Positions 1 through 6,191 of a stretch of DNA of 6,725 nt are shown here, in pieces; position 1 is the stretch's first letter; every line of letters starts with the position of its first letter. Where the stretch lies: assembly GCA_934654765.1 (NCBI GenBank), contig CAKUGX010000101.1, forward strand, positions 1 through 6,725, given 5' to 3'. The DNA is from an uncultured Collinsella sp. Lineage in GTDB: Bacteria; Actinomycetota; Coriobacteriia; Coriobacteriales; Coriobacteriaceae. The notes under the pieces were generated by a model. It made no database searches. It worked only from the letters and a program-made list of their open reading frames with translations, and was not told the DNA's origin. A program made the translations under genes and the position numbers.

Positions 1-20
1 GCTGGAACGTGCCCCTTTTA

Positions 21-87
21 AGTTGCGGTGGAATAGTTCTTGTTTTGGCTGTTTAGCTGGCCATTTAGGAACTATTTCACCGTAACT
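21..87 (+). repeat. Long imperfect inverted repeat (21-bp arms), hairpin-forming
   Basis: Arms at 21-41 and 67-87 are inverted copies of each other over 21 positions, with three differences. In a plus-strand transcript all three (25/83, 31/77 and 40/68) become G-U pairs, so the RNA could form an uninterrupted 21-bp helix around a 25-nt loop (42-66). Inside the loop TGGC (46-49) can pair with GCCA (60-63). On the minus strand the same positions would be A-C mismatches. It lies just after the stop codon of the leftward amidohydrolase gene. No run of T follows either arm, so it is not a classic intrinsic terminator. It may be a terminator-like end for the gene entering from the left or for the amidohydrolase, or a copy of a dispersed palindromic repeat. 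Confidence 0.6.
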
Positions 88-107
88 GATGGGTGGGATG
101 TGTGAGG

Positions 108-1757
108 CTAGCGCTCGTAGATGAGGTTACCGGCTAGGTAGGTAGCTTGGACTTTGGTGGTTTGGAGCTCTTGGGGGTCGATGGTGAGTGGGTTTTGGTC
201 CAGGACTACCAGGTCGGCGTATTTGCCGGGTTCCAGGCTGCCGAGGTTTTGCTCGTCGCCCGCTGCATAGGCGCTGCCCAGGGTGTAGTTACGCAGAGCC
301 GTTGCCGCATCGATACGCTCGCTCGGCAACCAGCCGCCCTCGGGCCAGTGGCTTTTGGGGTCTTGGCGCGTGATAGCCGCGTAGAGCACGTTCATGCTGG
401 TAACGGGCGTGATAGGGCTGTCGGTACCGAAGGCTTGGCGAATGCCGCGCTGCTTATAGGTTGCGAACGGCCACATGATGCGGCTACGCTCCAGGCCCAG
501 ATCGCGCTCCGGTCCACCCGGGTCGAGTGTAATGTGGCAGGGCTGGCTCGAAGCAACCACGTTGAGCCTGCGCAGGCGGTCGATGTCCTCGGGCAGAAGG
601 TTCTCCAGGTGCTCGAGCGTGTTATGGCCGTGCTGGGGCAGGCCATACAGGTCGGCCGCTTCCTCGAAGATATCCAGCGCGGCATGAATCGCACCGTCAC
701 CAATGACGTGGATGCGTACGGTGTGACCGCGCTCCGCAGCCGCCAGAACCAGCTTGCGCATGCGCTCGGCAGGAACCGTCAGACGGCCCTGGTCGCCCGG
801 GAAGCGTGGATTGGTATAGGGCTCGGTGAGATATGCCGTGTGCTCGCTCGAGACGCCGTCGAAGAACTGCTTAAAACCCGGCGCCGAGAGCAGCGCGTTG
901 TTCGCGTAGCGGATCTGCAGTTCTTCTAAGCGCGACTGGTCATCCAGCAGTGTGGGGAACAGATGGGCACGAATGCCCAGCTTGCCGGCTGTTTGCAGCT
1001 TGTCATAGACGTCGTCGCGGATAAAATCGCAGCCCGGCATGGGCATAAGCGACATGTCGCAGATCGAGGTGATGCCCTGCTCGGCCATACGCCTCATTTG
1101 ATCGGCGTAAGCGCTTGCAATGCGATCCTCCCCCAGCCACTCAAGGCAGCGCGGCAGCAGCTGCATGGCAGCCGCCTCGTGAGCAATGCCCGTGAGCTCG
1201 CCGTTTGCGTCCTTGTCGTAGCTGCCGCCCGCCGGCGGCTCACTGTCGCGCGTGACGCCGAGCGCCTCGAGTGCACGGCTGTTGAGCCAAAGCGTGTGCC
1301 CGTCGCCCGAATACATAACGCAGGGACGATCGGGGAATGCCGCATCGAGCGACGCCTTGCTAGGATGCTCGGGCGGGTCCCAACGGTAATCGCGCCAGCC
1401 CTGCGTCACAACCCAAGCGTCGTCGGGCAAGTCCTGGGAAAACTCGAGCGCATGTTGCACCAGTGCCGCCTCAGACGTGCCCATATCCATGAGCATGTAC
1501 GGCGAGGAACCGACCGAGGTATGGAAGAAGTGCAGATGAGCGTCATGAAAGCCGGGGCAGACAAACTGCTCGCCGTAGTCGATAACCGGCGTGGCGGCAG
1601 GAGCGACGGCAATCACGTCATCGGGCTTGCCGACTGCGACGATACGGTCGCCCGCGATGGCAATCGCCAGCTCACGGGCGGTATCGACGCCGTCTTGCGC
1701 GGTAAAGACGTTCTTGGAGCGGATAATCCGATCGATATGTTGCATGGGCATCCCCAT
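108..1757 (-). CDS. YtcJ-type metal-dependent amidohydrolase (Amidohydro_3)
   Basis: Protein of 549 aa, a usual length for the YtcJ-like branch of the amidohydrolase superfamily: a cytosolic TIM-barrel hydrolase flanked by a small beta-sandwich formed from both ends. Visible motifs in order are PGFHDAHLH (68-76, with metal-binding candidates H74 and H76), KQFFDG (296-301, K296 a candidate bridging lysine), RIHVIGDGAI (348-357, H350), LEHLE (381-385, H383) and FGTDSP (443-448, D446 as candidate catalytic and metal aspartate). The C-terminus has the typical LGSLEPGKYADLVVLDQNP block (505-523). There is no signal peptide or membrane segment. The substrate cannot be read from sequence; family members hydrolyse amide or imide bonds, often with unknown natural substrates. 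Three in-frame ATGs compete as start (1757, 1751, 1745). The longest is given, but GGGG six bases before the 1745 ATG makes that start (545 aa) also plausible. The frame stays open far upstream, antisense to the M20 gene; that part is not coding because it lacks family sequence. It is divergent from the M20 hydrolase, which suggests shared regulation. Confidence 0.93.
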   Translation of the reverse strand: MGMPMQHIDRIIRSKNVFTAQDGVDTARELAIAIAGDRIVAVGKPDDVIAVAPAATPVIDYGEQFVCPGFHDAHLHFFHTSVGSSPYMLMDMGTSEAALVQHALEFSQDLPDDAWVVTQGWRDYRWDPPEHPSKASLDAAFPDRPCVMYSGDGHTLWLNSRALEALGVTRDSEPPAGGSYDKDANGELTGIAHEAAAMQLLPRCLEWLGEDRIASAYADQMRRMAEQGITSICDMSLMPMPGCDFIRDDVYDKLQTAGKLGIRAHLFPTLLDDQSRLEELQIRYANNALLSAPGFKQFFDGVSSEHTAYLTEPYTNPRFPGDQGRLTVPAERMRKLVLAAAERGHTVRIHVIGDGAIHAALDIFEEAADLYGLPQHGHNTLEHLENLLPEDIDRLRRLNVVASSQPCHITLDPGGPERDLGLERSRIMWPFATYKQRGIRQAFGTDSPITPVTSMNVLYAAITRQDPKSHWPEGGWLPSERIDAATALRNYTLGSAYAAGDEQNLGSLEPGKYADLVVLDQNPLTIDPQELQTTKVQATYLAGNLIYER

Positions 1758-1812
1758 CTCTGGCAGGAAATTCAACACCCCCGAGTGTACTCCCCCGCTC
1801 CAGCTACAAAAC

Positions 1813-1858
1813 GCCAAGCGGCAAACGGCACCTTTGCCAGGCCAAGTGGCAGGTGGCA
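1813..1858. repeat. Pair of 18-bp direct repeats overlapping the M20 promoter (candidate operator)
   Basis: Copies at 1813-1830 and 1841-1858 fit GCCAAGYGGCARRYGGCA and differ only at four positions, all transitions. Each copy contains two abutting heptamers of the form RRYGGCA, giving four heptamers in total (1817-1823, 1824-1830, 1845-1851, 1852-1858). The first copy lies directly upstream of the predicted -35 box. The second fills the spacer and reaches the first two bases of the -10 box. This placement suits binding sites for a transcription regulator, but no regulator gene is visible in the window. The two copies are 28 bp apart, start to start. Confidence 0.5.
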
Positions 1859-1862
1859 TACT
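1834..1862 (+). promoter_or_regulatory. Predicted sigma-70-type promoter for the M20 hydrolase
   Basis: TTGCCA (1834-1839, five of six matches to TTGACA) is followed after exactly 17 bp by CATACT (1857-1862, four of six matches to TATAAT). Transcription would begin near 1869, leaving a leader of about 40 nt before the ATG at 1911. A competing in-frame ATG at 1866 would fall at or before that start point, so the promoter also argues for the 1911 start. For the leftward amidohydrolase only a weaker candidate is seen in this intergenic region: TACACT on the minus strand (1785-1790) without a convincing -35 box. Confidence 0.55.
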
Positions 1863-1894
1863 GGAATGAGCTTGTACGATTTTGCAAAACCAGC

Positions 1895-1900
1895 AAGGAG
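1895..1900 (+). promoter_or_regulatory. Ribosome binding site deciding the M20 start
   Basis: AAGGAG ends 10 nt before the ATG at 1911. The spacing is slightly long but workable, and no comparable site precedes the alternative in-frame ATG at 1866. This favours the protein starting MTKTKAQQ. Confidence 0.7.
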
Positions 1901-1910
1901 CAAATCGACC

Positions 1911-3374
1911 ATGACGAAGACCAAGGCACAGCAGATTATGGCGGCAACCGAGGTTCGCGCGGCAGACGACGTCACCGCGGCCATCCAAGATATCGCCGCC
2001 GAGTTTGAACCCTACATTATCAAGCAGCGCCGACACTTCCATAAGCACCCGGAGCTGAGCCTCGCCGAGGAGCGCACGACTTCTGACATCGCCAACCAGC
2101 TCGATGCCATGAATATCCCCTACGAGCGTCCCCTTAAGACGGGCCTTGTGGCGACCCTTCGCGGCACCGCGCCCGACGCCTATCGCGAGGACGGCACGCC
2201 GCGCCGCCGCATCCTGCTGCGCGCCGACATCGACGCCCTGCCCGTCACCGAGCAGACCGGCGAGGATTTCGCCAGCGTCAACGAGGGCTGCATGCACGCC
2301 TGCGGCCACGACTGCCACATCGCCATGATGCTCGGCACGCTGCAAATCCTGCGCCATATGACCGACGACATCCACGGCGAAGTCCGCATCGTCTTCCAGC
2401 CCAGCGAGGAAAACGGCCAGGGCGCCAAGCTCATGATCGGCACGGGCGTGCTCGACGGCGTCGATGGCGCCTACGCCGCGCACATCTGGAGTGAGGTCGA
2501 CGCCGGCACCGTGAGCTGCGAGCCCGGACCGCGCATGGCCAATACCGACTGGTTCCGCATCGACGTCCGCGGCACCTCGTGCCACGGCGCCATGCCCCAG
2601 CGCGGTCACGACGCCGTTATGGTTGCCGCCGAGATCGTCAACGCTCTGCAGACCATCGTTTCGCGCGAGATCAGTCCCTACGAGCCGGCCGTCATTACCG
2701 TCGGCGAGCTGCACGGCGGAACCGCGCGCAACGTTATCGCCGGCACGGCCTACCTCGCCGGCACGGTGCGCACCTACGGCGATTCGACCCACGAGGAAAT
2801 GCCGGAGCTTATGCGTCGCATCGTGGAGCATACCGCGGCCGCCTTGGGCGCCGAGGCAGAGCTCACCGACTACACCATCGCCAATTATAAGGTCGAAAAC
2901 GATGCCGCCTCGAGCGAGCGCTGCCGCCAGGCCGTAATCAAGTGCTTGGGCCCCACCGGTCAAGGCCATTACCGTGGCACGCTTTCGGGCGAGGATTTTT
3001 CGGAGTACCTGCGCCGCGTACCGGGCGTGCTCGCCTTTGTTGGCACGCGCAACCCCCAGATTGGCGCCACGTACGCCCAACATTCTTGCTTCTACAAGAT
3101 TGACGAGTCGGTACTGGCCAAGGGCTCCATGGTGGCCGCCCAGTATGCCATCGACTTTTTGGCCGAGCCCACACAAGAAGAGCTCGACGGCCCCACGATT
3201 GCCGCGGTCGCCGAGACCAATCCCGACCTGGCAGCCAAACTGCGCTCTGCCAAGGCGACGACCGCCGAGGCTCGCGACGCCATCCATGATGCCCGAACGG
3301 CTCGCCATGCCGCGATCAAGGGCATCCACGACGCACGCGCTGCTGCACGCCGCGAGGAGAAACACGACGAGTAG
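1911..3374 (+). CDS. M20-family amidohydrolase (M20D-like aminoacylase/carboxypeptidase)
   Basis: Protein of 487 aa from the ATG supported by AAGGAG and the predicted promoter. It is a cytosolic two-domain M20 hydrolase, a family that cleaves N-acyl or amide-linked amino acids (hippurate, N-acetyl amino acids, indole-acetyl conjugates) with metal ions. Family landmarks in order: FHKHPELS (43-50), LLRADIDALPV (102-112), MHACGHD (128-134, ligands C131 and H133), QPSEEN (163-168, E166 as candidate catalytic base and E167 as ligand), AAHIW (189-193, H191), CHGAMPQRGHDAV (224-236, lid/dimer domain with H225), GTVRTYG (284-290), SGEDFSEYL (359-367) and QHSCFYKIDE (390-399, H391). All expected metal and catalytic residues are present, so it should be active. 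The Cys ligand and motif spelling suit subfamily M20D. The catalytic part ends near residue 418. The remaining 70 or so residues are a charged Ala/Arg-rich helix-like tail, with IHDAR repeated at 458-462 and 472-476, beyond the usual length for the family. It is divergent from the amidohydrolase at 108-1757. The exact substrate is unknown. Confidence 0.95.
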   Translation: MTKTKAQQIMAATEVRAADDVTAAIQDIAAEFEPYIIKQRRHFHKHPELSLAEERTTSDIANQLDAMNIPYERPLKTGLVATLRGTAPDAYREDGTPRRRILLRADIDALPVTEQTGEDFASVNEGCMHACGHDCHIAMMLGTLQILRHMTDDIHGEVRIVFQPSEENGQGAKLMIGTGVLDGVDGAYAAHIWSEVDAGTVSCEPGPRMANTDWFRIDVRGTSCHGAMPQRGHDAVMVAAEIVNALQTIVSREISPYEPAVITVGELHGGTARNVIAGTAYLAGTVRTYGDSTHEEMPELMRRIVEHTAAALGAEAELTDYTIANYKVENDAASSERCRQAVIKCLGPTGQGHYRGTLSGEDFSEYLRRVPGVLAFVGTRNPQIGATYAQHSCFYKIDESVLAKGSMVAAQYAIDFLAEPTQEELDGPTIAAVAETNPDLAAKLRSAKATTAEARDAIHDARTARHAAIKGIHDARAAARREEKHDE

Positions 3375-3409
3375 TCGTCACACCCATCCATAACAGCCTG
3401 GCTAAAGCA

Positions 3410-3447
3410 GAGCGGGGGCGGACGTATCGAAACGTCCGCCCCCGCTC
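3410..3447 (+). terminator. GC-rich hairpin terminator between convergent genes
   Basis: Perfect 16-bp inverted repeat (3410-3425 and 3432-3447) with a 6-nt loop. The stem is GC-rich and sits 36 bp after the M20 stop codon. The sequence after it on the plus strand is only moderately T-rich (ATTCTTC), and the minus-strand exit (TGCTTTAG) is similar. The convergent zinc-ribbon gene ends about 60 bp to the right, so the hairpin may serve both directions. Confidence 0.85.
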
Positions 3448-3461
3448 ATTCTTCAAGCGCT

Positions 3462-3479
3462 ATTTCTACCATTTCTACC
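3462..3479. repeat. Short tandem repeat, two copies of a 9-mer
   Basis: ATTTCTACC occurs twice back to back (3462-3470, 3471-3479) in the gap between the terminator and the end of the convergent zinc-ribbon gene. No function is evident. Confidence 0.5.
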
Positions 3480-3505
3480 CCGTCCCCAAATGGCAGACGG
3501 CATGG

Positions 3506-4813
3506 CTACTCGTCCTGAGGCTCCTCGTCGAAGCTTGGCTCGGACGCCGACTCAGGTACAGGTGCCGGCTCAGGATCAGGCTCGGGCGCAGGCGCAGGCT
3601 CGGGCTCAGATGCCGTCTCAGACTCGGGCGCCGGTTCAGGCTCGGGCGCCGGCTCAGACTCGGTCGCGGGAGCGGGCGCAGGCGCCGGCGAAGCATCCGG
3701 AGCGCTGTAACCCGAAGCAGCGGACTTCTTCTCGAAGGGCAATACAAAAGTCAGAACGTCGTCCTTATCCTCATCGGTCCATTCGCTTGCATAGCGTGCA
3801 ACCCAATAGCCAACGGCACGGTGCTTGAGCATCTTGCCAAAGACCGTGAGAAATACCGTGACAAACGCCGTCAGCACCAAGAACAATACGAGCGTAATGC
3901 CACCGCCGGTAACAAGCGCCTCAATAGCCGTAGGACGGTAGTAGTAGCTATACATACCGACAGAGGCAATGGTGCCAAAGACGAGCGTCAGGATCCATGT
4001 GACAACGTTAGCGACCAGACCCGTCAAAAACTCGGGGAGGAACGAAGCGCAGAACAGCTTGGTCTTATTGTTCTTAAAGGCCGCCCAGACCTTATCAAGC
4101 GAAAACGCGCTCTCGACGCGACCGGTCACCGCAAAGTGCATCACGGCGATATCGGCAAACATCTTAAAGAAGACCCCCAAGACCGCCGTGGCAATCATAG
4201 CCAGGACAAGCAGGCCAAGCGAGCCAAACAGCGCAGCCTCGAGCGCATAAGAGCCGTAATACGAATACGAGCCCGCGGCGCCAATTACCACGCTCTCCAC
4301 CAGCGAAAGCACTACACCGATAACGGGAATGGCAGCGATAACCTCGAGCACGACCGAAATAACGCTCGAAAAGACTCCGAGACCAAACGACGTGGAGCGC
4401 ATGAGTGGACGGTCCATGCCGTCATCAACCTTGAGCGAAAGATCACGGCCCCACTCGATACCAAAGCCGGAACCGCACACGCTCGCAATGCAAGCTGCCA
4501 AAAAGCCGATGGCAGCCGCAATGCCGCCGATAACGGGAATAAACAACACAAGCACCGACACAACGCAAATCAGCGCCGGCAAAAACGCGATTTGGCATAC
4601 ACGCTGAAGCACACCCGGAGTCTTGGTCATATCTTGGAACGCCTGAGCCACACAGCCCTTTGGCGCATTCGCCACGGGCGGTTGCGGAACAAACTGCTGG
4701 GGCTGAGGCTGTCCCTGGAGAGCGGGTCCAGCGGCACCGGCATTAGGAGCACCACACGCGCCGCAGAACTTGTCGTTATCGCCCATGGGGGCGCCACACT
4801 GCGAGCAGAACAT
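3506..4813 (-). CDS. Zinc-ribbon multi-pass membrane protein with Pro/Glu-rich tail (DUF4013-like)
   Basis: Protein of 435 aa. The N-terminus is a zinc ribbon with C3, C6, C17 and C20 in the CxxCGAP / CGACGAP pattern, the form found at the very start of many bacterial proteins, which supports the ATG at 4813 over an in-frame ATG 72 bp upstream. A Gln/Pro linker (about 30-50) follows. Hydrophobic segments are near 76-95, 97-116, 145-180 (probably two), 193-218, 253-285 and 303-326, giving about six to eight membrane passes. Two soluble loops look related in position: GIEWGRDLSL...FGLGVF (118-148) and a later one ending in GRVESAFSLDKVWAAFKNN (231-249), the GR..AF...VW pattern seen in DUF4013-type proteins. 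That family link comes from memory of the pattern and is moderate. The tail (371-435) is almost entirely Ala, Pro, Glu, Ser and Asp. Biochemical role is unknown; the ribbon and tail are probably cytoplasmic protein-contact regions. It is leftward like its neighbours, but a 149-bp gap with a promoter-like sequence suggests its own transcript. Confidence 0.9.
   Translation of the reverse strand: MFCSQCGAPMGDNDKFCGACGAPNAGAAGPALQGQPQPQQFVPQPPVANAPKGCVAQAFQDMTKTPGVLQRVCQIAFLPALICVVSVLVLFIPVIGGIAAAIGFLAACIASVCGSGFGIEWGRDLSLKVDDGMDRPLMRSTSFGLGVFSSVISVVLEVIAAIPVIGVVLSLVESVVIGAAGSYSYYGSYALEAALFGSLGLLVLAMIATAVLGVFFKMFADIAVMHFAVTGRVESAFSLDKVWAAFKNNKTKLFCASFLPEFLTGLVANVVTWILTLVFGTIASVGMYSYYYRPTAIEALVTGGGITLVLFLVLTAFVTVFLTVFGKMLKHRAVGYWVARYASEWTDEDKDDVLTFVLPFEKKSAASGYSAPDASPAPAPAPATESEPAPEPEPAPESETASEPEPAPAPEPDPEPAPVPESASEPSFDEEPQDE
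3509..3703. repeat. Low-complexity coding repeat (Ala-Pro-Glu tail)
   Basis: The DNA encoding residues 371-435 of the zinc-ribbon protein is built from degenerate hexamer-like units (GGCTCGGGC, GGCGCAGGC, GGCTCAGAC and similar on the plus strand). They translate on the minus strand as PEPAPE, PAPAPA and related runs. Such tracts expand and contract by slippage, so the tail length may vary between strains. Confidence 0.7.
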
Positions 4814-4820
4814 AGAATCA

Positions 4821-4826
4821 TCCCTT
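4821..4826 (-). promoter_or_regulatory. Ribosome binding site deciding the zinc-ribbon start
   Basis: On the minus strand AAGGGA lies 7 nt before the ATG at 4813. The upstream in-frame ATG at 4885 would add 24 residues before the zinc ribbon, and those residues coincide with the promoter-like A/T-rich segment. The downstream start is therefore preferred. Confidence 0.7.
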
Positions 4827-4858
4827 CGTATCTTGAGCGAATCACTTGGATCGCAAAC

Positions 4859-4896
4859 GATGTCTTTAACATCATTATTGCCCAATGTGGGGTCAA
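4859..4896 (-). promoter_or_regulatory. Weak promoter-like region of the zinc-ribbon gene with a small dyad
   Basis: On the minus strand TTGACC (4891-4896) precedes an A/T-rich stretch containing TAATGAT (4871-4877), but the spacing of 13 bp is too short for a standard promoter and the 17-bp position gives only a poor -10 match. GATGT and ACATC (4859-4863, 4869-4873) form a 5-bp dyad with a 5-nt loop just downstream. No terminator for the preceding YitT gene is visible in this 149-bp gap. Confidence 0.25.
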
Positions 4897-4962
4897 ATAC
4901 TCAAAGATGACCGATTTGCAAGGTACACGGCGCCAGCAGGCGGTTCGTTGAATACGTCTGCG

Positions 4963-5985
4963 TTAGTTCGTTCCGCGGAAACCCTTGCCGACGATCTCGG
5001 AGCTGTCGACAATCGTGATAAAGGCACCCGGATCGATCTCGCGCGCGTAGCGACGCAGTTGCACGGCCTCGCGACGACTCAGCACGCTCATGATCACCGT
5101 CACGCACTTGCCCGAGAAGGCGCCGTAGCCGCGACTGATGGTCGCCGTACGGTTGAGATGCTTGACGATAAACTCCTCGACCTTAAGGGGCTCGGAACAA
5201 ATGACCGTGCAGACCTTACGAAGGTGAATGCTCTCAATGGCTTTGTCGACCACAAGCGTCTTGGCAAACAGGCCGAGCACGCAGTACAGACCGACGCGCG
5301 GGCCATACAAAAAGGCCGCGATGGTCACGATGCCGATATCGACCAGCAGCAGGGCGCGGCCAATCTCGAGCGTCGTGCGACGTTTGAGGATCATGGCGAG
5401 GATGTCGGTGCCGCCCGTCGAGGCGCCGATGTCAAAGACGATGGCGCTGCCCAGCGCCGGCAAGATAACGGCAAAGCACAGGTCAAGCCACATATCGCCC
5501 GTCATCGAGACATCGGTCGGGATAAAGAGCTCAAACAGCGAGACGTAGGCCGAAAGCGCAAACGAAGCGAAGACGCTCCACAGAATCGCCTTGCGCTCCA
5601 AAAAGATAAAGCCCAAGACGACGAGAACCGCGTTGATAATCCACATAAAGACGCCGACGGGAAGGGTCGGGAACAGCGTGGACAGAATGACCGACACGCC
5701 CGAGGTGCCGCCAAAAGCAAAGTGATTAGGGGTTTTAAACGCGACGATGGCAAAGGCCGTGAGGATCAGGCCCAAATTGAGCTCGGCAAAAAAGCGCGGA
5801 AAGCCCGGCTCCTGACTGCGCTTGCGACCAGCGCGCTCGCCCCGCTCGATAACATCGCGATCGACCACGCGCTCCATCGGCACCACGGGAGGACGATGCA
5901 CCTCCTCGGCAGCACGCGACGCCGCCTCTGCCGCAGCGGCCTCAATTGCCCATGCCTTGCTTTCTGTTTCGTGCTCGTCGGCCAT
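4963..5985 (-). CDS. YitT family membrane protein (YitT_membrane + DUF2179)
   Basis: Protein of 340 aa starting at the ATG at 5985, with GAGGGG 8 nt upstream. The core matches the YitT family: a multi-pass membrane domain (about 67-250, roughly six hydrophobic segments) containing FGGTSGVSVIL (91-101) and GASTGGTDIL (187-196), the two half-repeat signatures. A soluble C-terminal DUF2179 domain (about 255-338) follows, with GYGAFSGK (286-293) and SSEIVGKGF (328-336). Family members are widespread in Gram-positives. The DUF2179 domain resembles small ligand-sensing folds, and the transported or sensed molecule is not established. The odd part is the N-terminus: about 60 residues of Ala/Glu-rich then Arg/Glu-rich sequence precede the first membrane segment, whereas typical members begin close to it. 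It is probably cytoplasmic. The next gene downstream is the zinc-ribbon membrane protein, 149 bp away. Confidence 0.94.
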   Translation of the reverse strand: MADEHETESKAWAIEAAAAEAASRAAEEVHRPPVVPMERVVDRDVIERGERAGRKRSQEPGFPRFFAELNLGLILTAFAIVAFKTPNHFAFGGTSGVSVILSTLFPTLPVGVFMWIINAVLVVLGFIFLERKAILWSVFASFALSAYVSLFELFIPTDVSMTGDMWLDLCFAVILPALGSAIVFDIGASTGGTDILAMILKRRTTLEIGRALLLVDIGIVTIAAFLYGPRVGLYCVLGLFAKTLVVDKAIESIHLRKVCTVICSEPLKVEEFIVKHLNRTATISRGYGAFSGKCVTVIMSVLSRREAVQLRRYAREIDPGAFITIVDSSEIVGKGFRGTN

Positions 5986-6028
5986 TACGGCAACCCCTCG
6001 TTAACAATTTGGAAACAATGCGCTCATT

Positions 6029-6056
6029 AGGGTAACGCGGAACGTGGGGATTGCAA
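6029..6056 (-). promoter_or_regulatory. Possible promoter of the YitT gene
   Basis: On the minus strand TTGCAA (6051-6056) and TACCCT (6029-6034) are separated by 16 bp. The -35 matches four of six consensus bases. The -10 matches only three, but these include the first T, the A at position 2 and the final T. Transcription would start near 6022, about 36 nt before the start codon. Evidence is modest. Confidence 0.3.
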
Positions 6057-6099
6057 CCCTTAGTTAGACGAGCGGTATGGCTACATCGGGAGCGTACAG

Positions 6100-6139
6100 A
6101 AACGGCCGGCCACGCTTTTGCTTGCGCGGTCGGCCGTTT
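6100..6139 (-). terminator. Hairpin, probable terminator of the Asp23 gene
   Basis: Arms 6100-6115 and 6124-6139 pair over 16 positions around an 8-nt loop. One position is a G-U pair and one a mismatch on either strand. Read leftward the stem begins AAACGGCC and ends GGCCGTTT followed by CTGT, a short T-containing exit. It lies about 50 bp after the Asp23 stop codon and before the YitT promoter candidate, so it would separate the two leftward transcripts. Confidence 0.65.
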
Positions 6140-6148
6140 GGCGTTTTC

Positions 6149-6185
6149 GCAGATAAAATCTGCCAAAACAAACCTGTCCCTTTTT
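6149..6185. repeat. Small hairpin with adjoining AACCTGTCCC motif, possible dispersed intergenic repeat
   Basis: GCAGAT (6149-6154) and ATCTGC (6158-6163) form a perfect 6-bp stem with a 3-nt loop. CCAAAACA and then AACCTGTCCC and TTTTTGG follow up to 6185, just before the Asp23 stop codon. The element resembles short intergenic motifs I associate with gut Coriobacteria and Clostridia, but this is from memory only. Confidence 0.35.
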
Positions 6186-6191
6186 GGAAGG

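Noticed and set aside
147..929. 260-aa plus-strand open frame
   Set aside because: It is a shadow of the amidohydrolase C-terminal half, with no ribosome binding site or recognisable motif.
963..1910. Plus-strand upstream extension of the M20 frame
   Set aside because: It is antisense to conserved amidohydrolase sequence, and a promoter and ribosome binding site immediately precede the ATG at 1911.
1758..3365. Continuation of the minus-strand amidohydrolase frame, antisense to the M20 gene, giving an apparent protein over 1000 aa long
   Set aside because: The extra N-terminal part has no family resemblance and lies opposite a gene with a full set of M20 motifs. Open antisense frames are common in GC-rich coding DNA. 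The amidohydrolase fold begins properly near 1757.
3509..3703. Degenerate hexamer repeats considered as a possible CRISPR or regulatory array
   Set aside because: There are no spacers of regular length, and the repeats translate in frame as the Pro/Ala/Glu tail of the zinc-ribbon protein.
3821..4951. 376-aa plus-strand open frame rich in Arg, His and Lys
   Set aside because: It is antisense to the zinc-ribbon membrane protein; its basic, repetitive composition is the reverse image of hydrophobic and acidic codons.
4814..4962. Possible terminator after the YitT gene
   Set aside because: The only stem-loop near the YitT end is a 4-bp CGCC/GGCG pair around 4930-4942 without a T-tract, too weak to call.
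4885..6030. 381-aa plus-strand open frame
   Set aside because: It is antisense to the YitT gene, whose family motifs are complete; no ribosome binding site precedes it.
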